A program made the translations under genes and the position numbers. Positions 7,348 to 10,132 of a stretch of DNA of 10,132 nucleotides are shown piece by piece (the stretch's first letter is position 1; each line of letters starts with the position of its first letter). The stretch is from contig CAZJGS010000093.1 of NCBI GenBank assembly GCA_964545735.1, positions 1-10,132 of the forward strand, in the 5' to 3' direction. The notes below the pieces were generated by a model that was not told the origin of the DNA, made no database searches, and worked only from the letters and a program-made list of their open reading frames with translations. The DNA is from Pleomorphochaeta sp964545735. Its GTDB lineage: Bacteria; Spirochaetota; Spirochaetia; Sphaerochaetales; Sphaerochaetaceae.

Positions 7348-7420
7348 GGGTTCCAGGGGCCGAGGGTTCCGATGATGGACTTTTAAATGTTTTCACGTGA
7401 ATCCTTGACCCCTTGAATCC
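7348..7420. repeat. Imperfect inverted repeat in the SDR-GRE intergenic gap
   Basis: Two 23-bp arms face each other: 7348-7370 on the plus strand and 7398-7420 read on the minus strand, with 17 of 23 positions identical and a 27-bp spacer. Each arm contains its own internal direct repeat: CGAGGGTTCC at 7345-7354 and 7361-7370, and TGAATCCTT at 7398-7406 and 7414-7422. The rest of the 133-bp gap (7298-7430) holds only the GRE ribosome binding site. It may be a dispersed intergenic repeat, an mRNA stem that tunes expression between the SDR and the GRE, or a remnant of a non-autonomous element. There is no T run to mark a terminator. Confidence 0.5.
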
Positions 7421-7430
7421 TTTTTCATGC

Positions 7431-8261
7431 CTATACTTTAATATTCATGTGGTTAACCAGAATCGCGTCCCGTATCGACCGCGGGAGGACCTGGTTGATC
7501 CACAGGAAAAAGGTGCTCATGAAATCGATCTGGTTGAACAACGGCGGCTTTTTCGCTTCTATTATCTTCATGATCTTCTTGGCCGCGAAGGGTGGCGTGG
7601 GCGCCGTTTTGATGAGATCGTCGTCTCGCTCAATAAACCGCCGGGCCCGATCCCGGTAGACGGAACCTTCGGGCGGCAGTACGTGGATCTTGGCCGCAAA
7701 GCTTGTGGAAACCTGCGCTGGTTCGATCAGGGCCACCTGTATGCCGAACGGTTCCACCTCATACTTCAGCGAGAGCATCATCCCCGTAACGGCAAACTTG
7801 CTCGCGGAATATATCGATTCAAAGGGGAAGGGAATGCGCCCCACCAGCGACGACATGGCGATGAGCTTACCGGACCCCTGTTCCCGCATCGAGGGGATAA
7901 AGGCTTGAAAGATCGCGGCTGCCCCTATGACATTGATCTCGAGGCACTGGAGCGCCTTCTCGAGATTTACCTCCTCAAAGGGACTGAAGAACCCGATCCC
8001 CACATTCGAAAGCACCGTGTCGACATGCCCGTACAGGGCCAGGACCTGATCACAGAATGTCTTGATCGCTGGTCGGTCGGTGATATCGATCGTTTCGAGC
8101 AGGTGATCACCGCCGATTTCCTTCAGCTCCTCCACAAGAGAAGCTATCCCCTTGGAATCGACGTCAAAGCCCGCCACGGAATGGCCCGTAGCTGCAAGCA
8201 TTTTGGCAACGTGACGCCCCATTCCATCCCCACATCCGGTAATGACTACAACCTGTCCCAT
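7431..8261 (-). CDS. Classical short-chain dehydrogenase/reductase (SDR)
   Basis: SDRs oxidise alcohols or reduce ketones with NAD(P). This protein has the Rossmann motif TGCGDGMGR near its N-terminus, FDVD at the end of the second strand (acidic residue, pointing to NAD(H)), NVG in place of the common NAG, INVIG with the catalytic Asn, SS before the active site, and YSASK with the catalytic Tyr and Lys (Y151 and K155 counted from the chosen start). Length of 276 residues is normal. I chose the ATG at 8261 because GGAGG lies 7 nt before it and the protein then starts MGQVVVITG as relatives do; the in-frame ATG at 8276 would add five residues but lies within the leader just after the upstream stop. 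The gap to the upstream epimerase-like gene is 19 bp, so the two are almost surely co-translated. The C-terminal region FMSTFFLWINQVLPRSI is hydrophobic and may associate with a membrane or lipid substrate. The exact substrate is unknown. Confidence 0.93.
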   Translation of the reverse strand: MGQVVVITGCGDGMGRHVAKMLAATGHSVAGFDVDSKGIASLVEELKEIGGDHLLETIDITDRPAIKTFCDQVLALYGHVDTVLSNVGIGFFSPFEEVNLEKALQCLEINVIGAAAIFQAFIPSMREQGSGKLIAMSSLVGRIPFPFESIYSASKFAVTGMMLSLKYEVEPFGIQVALIEPAQVSTSFAAKIHVLPPEGSVYRDRARRFIERDDDLIKTAPTPPFAAKKIMKIIEAKKPPLFNQIDFMSTFFLWINQVLPRSIRDAILVNHMNIKV

Positions 8262-8280
8262 ACCTGCACCTCCCATTTAT

Positions 8281-9282
8281 TTATGCGGATCTGTTTTTCT
8301 CTGCCTCCGCGTGATACCACTCTCCCATCTGCTTCATGGATTCTTTGAAATCCGGATAGATCATCCGGTATCCCGTCGCACTCAGTTTGCTGTTATCGAC
8401 CACATAATCATCATAAAGATACCGTACCGCGTCCAGCTCCAGGTCCGGTATCTGCCCCTTGCGCGCCGATACCGCGCCGTCCACCCGCGCAACGGTCTTC
8501 ACCAGCCAGAGAGGCAGGTGCAGCTTCGGCGGCTTGGTGCTGAAGGTCTCCGAGGCCATCACAAGCGCTTCCTCCAGCGTCGGATGGGTGTCTTCGGCAA
8601 GATTGAAGGCTTGCCCGATGGTGGCATTGATGAACGAGAGGTGGTAGACAGCGGCGGCCACATCTTCCGCCCGGACGTTGGAAAGAAGCTGGGTGCCGCT
8701 TCCCGGGATCGCGCTGATGCTGGAGGGGCGTGAAAAGGCCTTGCCCGCGCCGTCATTGCAGCGCGGCCCGTATACGGTACACGGCCGCGTGATAGTCGCC
8801 GGAAGACCTTCCTTGATGCGGCCCCAGACGACATCCTCGCCGTCGCGTTTGCTCCTCCCGTAGGAATCCTGCGGGTCGCGGGGACTGTCTTCCTGAAACG
8901 GCATCCCTCGATAATAGCCGTACACGCTGGTGGAACCGACGTGGATATAGCGCTTGACGCCGTTTTTCAGCGCGAGGTCGGTGATTTGTTTGACGCCGTC
9001 AACATTGGTGGGGCGGAGGGATTCATAGGGTGTGGAAAAATTACAGATTGCCCCGAGGTGGAAGACCCGATCGACGCCGTCTTCAAAGAGCCGGGGCAGT
9101 GTTTCCGGCTTTGTAAGATCGGCAGCGACATATTCGACGCCCAGACGGTCGAAAAATGACGTGTCCTTTCGGGGACGGGCGGAAGCCCTTACACGGATGC
9201 CCTTTCGGACAAGAAATTCAACAAGGTGACTCCCCATAAACCCGGCCGCGCCGGTGACAAGAGTAAGGCCGCTAAACTCCAT
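8281..9282 (-). CDS. Extended SDR: NAD(P)-dependent epimerase/dehydratase, 3-beta-HSD-like
   Basis: This 333-residue extended SDR carries the nucleotide-binding motif TGAAGFMGS (residues 10-18), RASARPRK after the second strand (basic residues suggest NADP(H)), D55 in VAADLTKPE, HLGAICNFS (75-83), the catalytic serine region VGSTSVYG (115-122) and Y141-x3-K145 in SYGRSK. PCTVYGP (167-173) is the usual sugar-epimerase/3-beta-hydroxysteroid dehydrogenase signature. The family covers nucleotide-sugar epimerases, hydroxysteroid dehydrogenases and related reductases. With a second SDR, an SCP2-like protein and a PON-like lactonase nearby, and no sugar-nucleotide genes, a hydrophobic alcohol/ketone substrate seems more likely than a sugar, but this is inference. 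The start is fixed by the G8 run 3 nt upstream. The gene lies 31 bp after the PadR gene. Confidence 0.9.
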   Translation of the reverse strand: MEFSGLTLVTGAAGFMGSHLVEFLVRKGIRVRASARPRKDTSFFDRLGVEYVAADLTKPETLPRLFEDGVDRVFHLGAICNFSTPYESLRPTNVDGVKQITDLALKNGVKRYIHVGSTSVYGYYRGMPFQEDSPRDPQDSYGRSKRDGEDVVWGRIKEGLPATITRPCTVYGPRCNDGAGKAFSRPSSISAIPGSGTQLLSNVRAEDVAAAVYHLSFINATIGQAFNLAEDTHPTLEEALVMASETFSTKPPKLHLPLWLVKTVARVDGAVSARKGQIPDLELDAVRYLYDDYVVDNSKLSATGYRMIYPDFKESMKQMGEWYHAEAEKNRSA

Positions 9283-9285
9283 GAT

Positions 9286-9302
9286 CCCCCCCCTTTTTTT
9301 TT
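9286..9302 (-). promoter_or_regulatory. A9-G8 tract at the ribosome binding site of the epimerase-like gene
   Basis: On the minus strand nine A are followed by eight G, then ATC and the ATG at 9282. It repeats the A-run/G-run design in front of the MFS gene (A6-G13) and fills most of the 31-bp gap after the PadR gene. Slippage could alter translation of this gene. Confidence 0.55.
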
Positions 9303-9313
9303 GAAGCTGGTAA

Positions 9314-9877
9314 TCATAAAAATGCTGTACTTTTTACGGAACGATTCCCTGTGAGTTGTTTTTCAATTTCGTTGCGGGCATGGCAGAGCCATTCCAGATA
9401 CATCTCTATCTGGGTTATGCCGAGATCGATCATGAGTCGGACATACAGGTTTTGCTGCTCCCATCTTTTGCGATTTACCTGCCGTTGCTCCAATTGAGTC
9501 TCATAAAGTTCTATCTGCCGGTCTATAATCTCTATGGCCCGTGCATCACTCCCGAATCCGAAGAATGCGAACTTGAGCAGGAATAGGTCCCTGATGAGTA
9601 TAGGTTTCTCGGGGAATTCGGCAAGCCACCGTGAAAATTCATCTACTCCCTTTCCCGTTATCGAATACAGTTTTTTAGGGGGACCGCCATTTTCCGACGG
9701 CGCGACTTCAACCATATTGATGAGCCCCTCTTTTTCTAGGCCTTTTAGACTGGGATACACCTGTCCGAAATTAATCGACCACATATGGCCGAAATTTCTT
9801 TCGATATGCGTCTTGATCTGGTACCCGTGCATATCCGAATAATTGAGGAGTCCAAGGATTGCGTATTTTGTCGACAT
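9314..9877 (-). CDS. PadR-family transcriptional regulator
   Basis: This 187-residue DNA-binding regulator has the PadR winged helix-turn-helix at residues 1-80, with YAILGLLNYSDMHGYQI at the N-terminus, the recognition-helix region FGQVYPSLKGLEKEGLI (37-53) and the wing segment GGPPKKLYSITGKG (63-76). It is followed by the C-terminal helical dimerisation domain of the Vir_act_alpha_C type (about 95-180, rich in Gln, Glu and Arg: IELYETQLEQRQVNRKRWEQ). PadR proteins usually repress their own and neighbouring genes and are released by small, often aromatic, ligands. AAGGA lies 6 nt before the ATG at 9877. It is the first gene of the cluster, 31 bp ahead of the epimerase-like gene and downstream of the only promoter I can see, so it probably controls the whole operon. 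The ligand is likely the pathway substrate or an intermediate. Confidence 0.93.
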   Translation of the reverse strand: MSTKYAILGLLNYSDMHGYQIKTHIERNFGHMWSINFGQVYPSLKGLEKEGLINMVEVAPSENGGPPKKLYSITGKGVDEFSRWLAEFPEKPILIRDLFLLKFAFFGFGSDARAIEIIDRQIELYETQLEQRQVNRKRWEQQNLYVRLMIDLGITQIEMYLEWLCHARNEIEKQLTGNRSVKSTAFL

Positions 9878-9912
9878 GATAAATCCTTGTTTATCTATTT
9901 ATACGGGAAGGA

Positions 9913-9941
9913 CTATATACCTTTTATATACGTGTTTATAG
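9913..9941 (-). promoter_or_regulatory. Possible PadR operator: inverted repeat overlapping the -10 element
   Basis: CTATATAC (9913-9920) and GTTTATAG (9934-9941) form an inverted repeat matching at 7 of 8 positions with a 13-bp spacer. It covers the putative -10 element and ends just inside the -35 element. AT-rich dyads of this kind are common PadR sites, and its position would allow autorepression. The assignment rests on symmetry and position only; AT-rich sequence gives such dyads by chance fairly often. Confidence 0.35.
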
Positions 9942-9950
9942 ACAAGTCAA
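9923..9950 (-). promoter_or_regulatory. Sigma70-type promoter for the padR-led operon
   Basis: On the minus strand TTGACT (9945-9950) and TATAAA (9923-9928) are separated by 16 bp, both close to the consensus -35 and -10 hexamers. They lie about 50 bp upstream of the PadR start codon, leaving a short 5' leader. No comparable promoter is evident in the short gaps further down the cluster. Confidence 0.6.
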
Positions 9951-9969
9951 CCTTTTTTTTAAAAAGGTT
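9949..9969. promoter_or_regulatory. A/T-tract palindrome next to the -35 element (possible UP element)
   Basis: AACCTTTTT (9949-9957) and AAAAAGGTT (9961-9969) form a perfect 9-bp inverted repeat with a 3-nt loop. On the minus strand the A run lies directly upstream of and touches the -35 hexamer, the place of an UP element bound by the RNA polymerase alpha subunit. It is not followed by a T run on either strand, so a terminator is less likely. Confidence 0.35.
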
Positions 9970-10132
9970 CTGACACGCGCCCGAAAAGAGAGCAGGAGAG
10001 GGAAGGGTGGAGACGTTTGCCCAGTATCCGCAAGGTGGGTTTTGATCTACGCCATAATATTTTTTCATCTATCCGTCACATCAACGGGTTCTCTCACTCC
10101 GACGTCCGATAACTCGCCGGGTTTTTTCAACT
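9970..10132. other. Right-end intergenic stretch without a supported gene
   Basis: I see no family-like reading frame, RNA gene or clear hairpin terminator here. A 51-codon minus-strand frame from 10068 reads through the promoter region into 9913, lacks a good ribosome binding site and looks spurious. Confidence 0.5.

Noticed and set aside
6476..7375. 299-codon open frame on the plus strand opposite the N-terminal part of the glycyl radical enzyme
   Set aside because: The minus-strand protein is a full-length family match; the plus-strand translation is low-complexity in character and has no domain signature.
7413..8348. 311-codon open frame on the plus strand opposite the SDR
   Set aside because: It is longer than the SDR but has no recognisable motif, while the minus strand shows TGxxxGxG, YSASK and a good ribosome binding site. 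It is a shadow of GC-rich codons.
9949..9969. Intrinsic terminator made from the AACCTTTTT/AAAAAGGTT palindrome
   Set aside because: The stem is almost all A-T with no following T run outside the stem; it fits better as an A-tract beside the -35 element.
9913..10068. 51-codon minus-strand frame beginning MKKYYGVDQNPPCGYW
   Set aside because: It runs across the promoter and A/T palindrome, has only a weak upstream purine stretch and resembles no family.

Overview
The window is one strand-coherent accessory gene cluster. Every well-supported gene lies on the minus strand, so transcription runs from right to left. The gene content suggests an obligate anaerobe: it includes a glycyl radical enzyme and a tungsten-type aldehyde:ferredoxin oxidoreductase, both families known to be oxygen-sensitive. 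The style fits a Gram-negative sulfate-reducing or syntrophic bacterium (Desulfobacterota-like), but this is inferred from gene content only, because no phylogenetic marker gene is present.

Layout in transcription order: a PadR-type regulator (9314-9877) with a recognisable promoter and a possible self-operator; a 3-beta-HSD/epimerase-like extended SDR (8281-9282); a classical SDR (7431-8261); a 133-bp gap carrying an imperfect inverted repeat; a 795-residue glycyl radical enzyme of unknown substrate (4910-7297); a membrane-anchored paraoxonase-family lactonase/arylesterase (3691-4803); a small SCP2-like lipid-binding protein (3172-3612); a gap with a perfect 8-bp hairpin and a possible 22-residue ORF; an AOR-family oxidoreductase (1182-3056); and a degraded MFS carrier (50-1107). 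The MFS gene has an internal amber stop and is cut at its 3' end by what looks like the end of an IS3-family element running off the left edge. The 163 bp right of the promoter region (9970-10132) contain no gene I can support.

Most gene gaps are short (19 to about 133 bp) and I found no convincing intrinsic terminator, so the eight genes may form one operon under PadR control. A working model, which is inference only, is that a hydrophobic lactone or ester is opened outside the cytoplasm by the PON-like enzyme, taken up (once by the now-broken MFS carrier), bound by the SCP2-like protein, oxidised or reduced by the two SDRs, cleaved or rearranged by the glycyl radical enzyme, and that the aldehyde formed is oxidised by the AOR with ferredoxin as acceptor.

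The strongest points of interest are: (i) the glycyl radical enzyme has the catalytic Cys, Glu and Gly but lacks the His and Asp of diol dehydratases, and no radical-SAM activase gene is present; (ii) three genes carry long G runs (8 to 13) exactly at the Shine-Dalgarno position; (iii) the transporter shows two independent-looking lesions.
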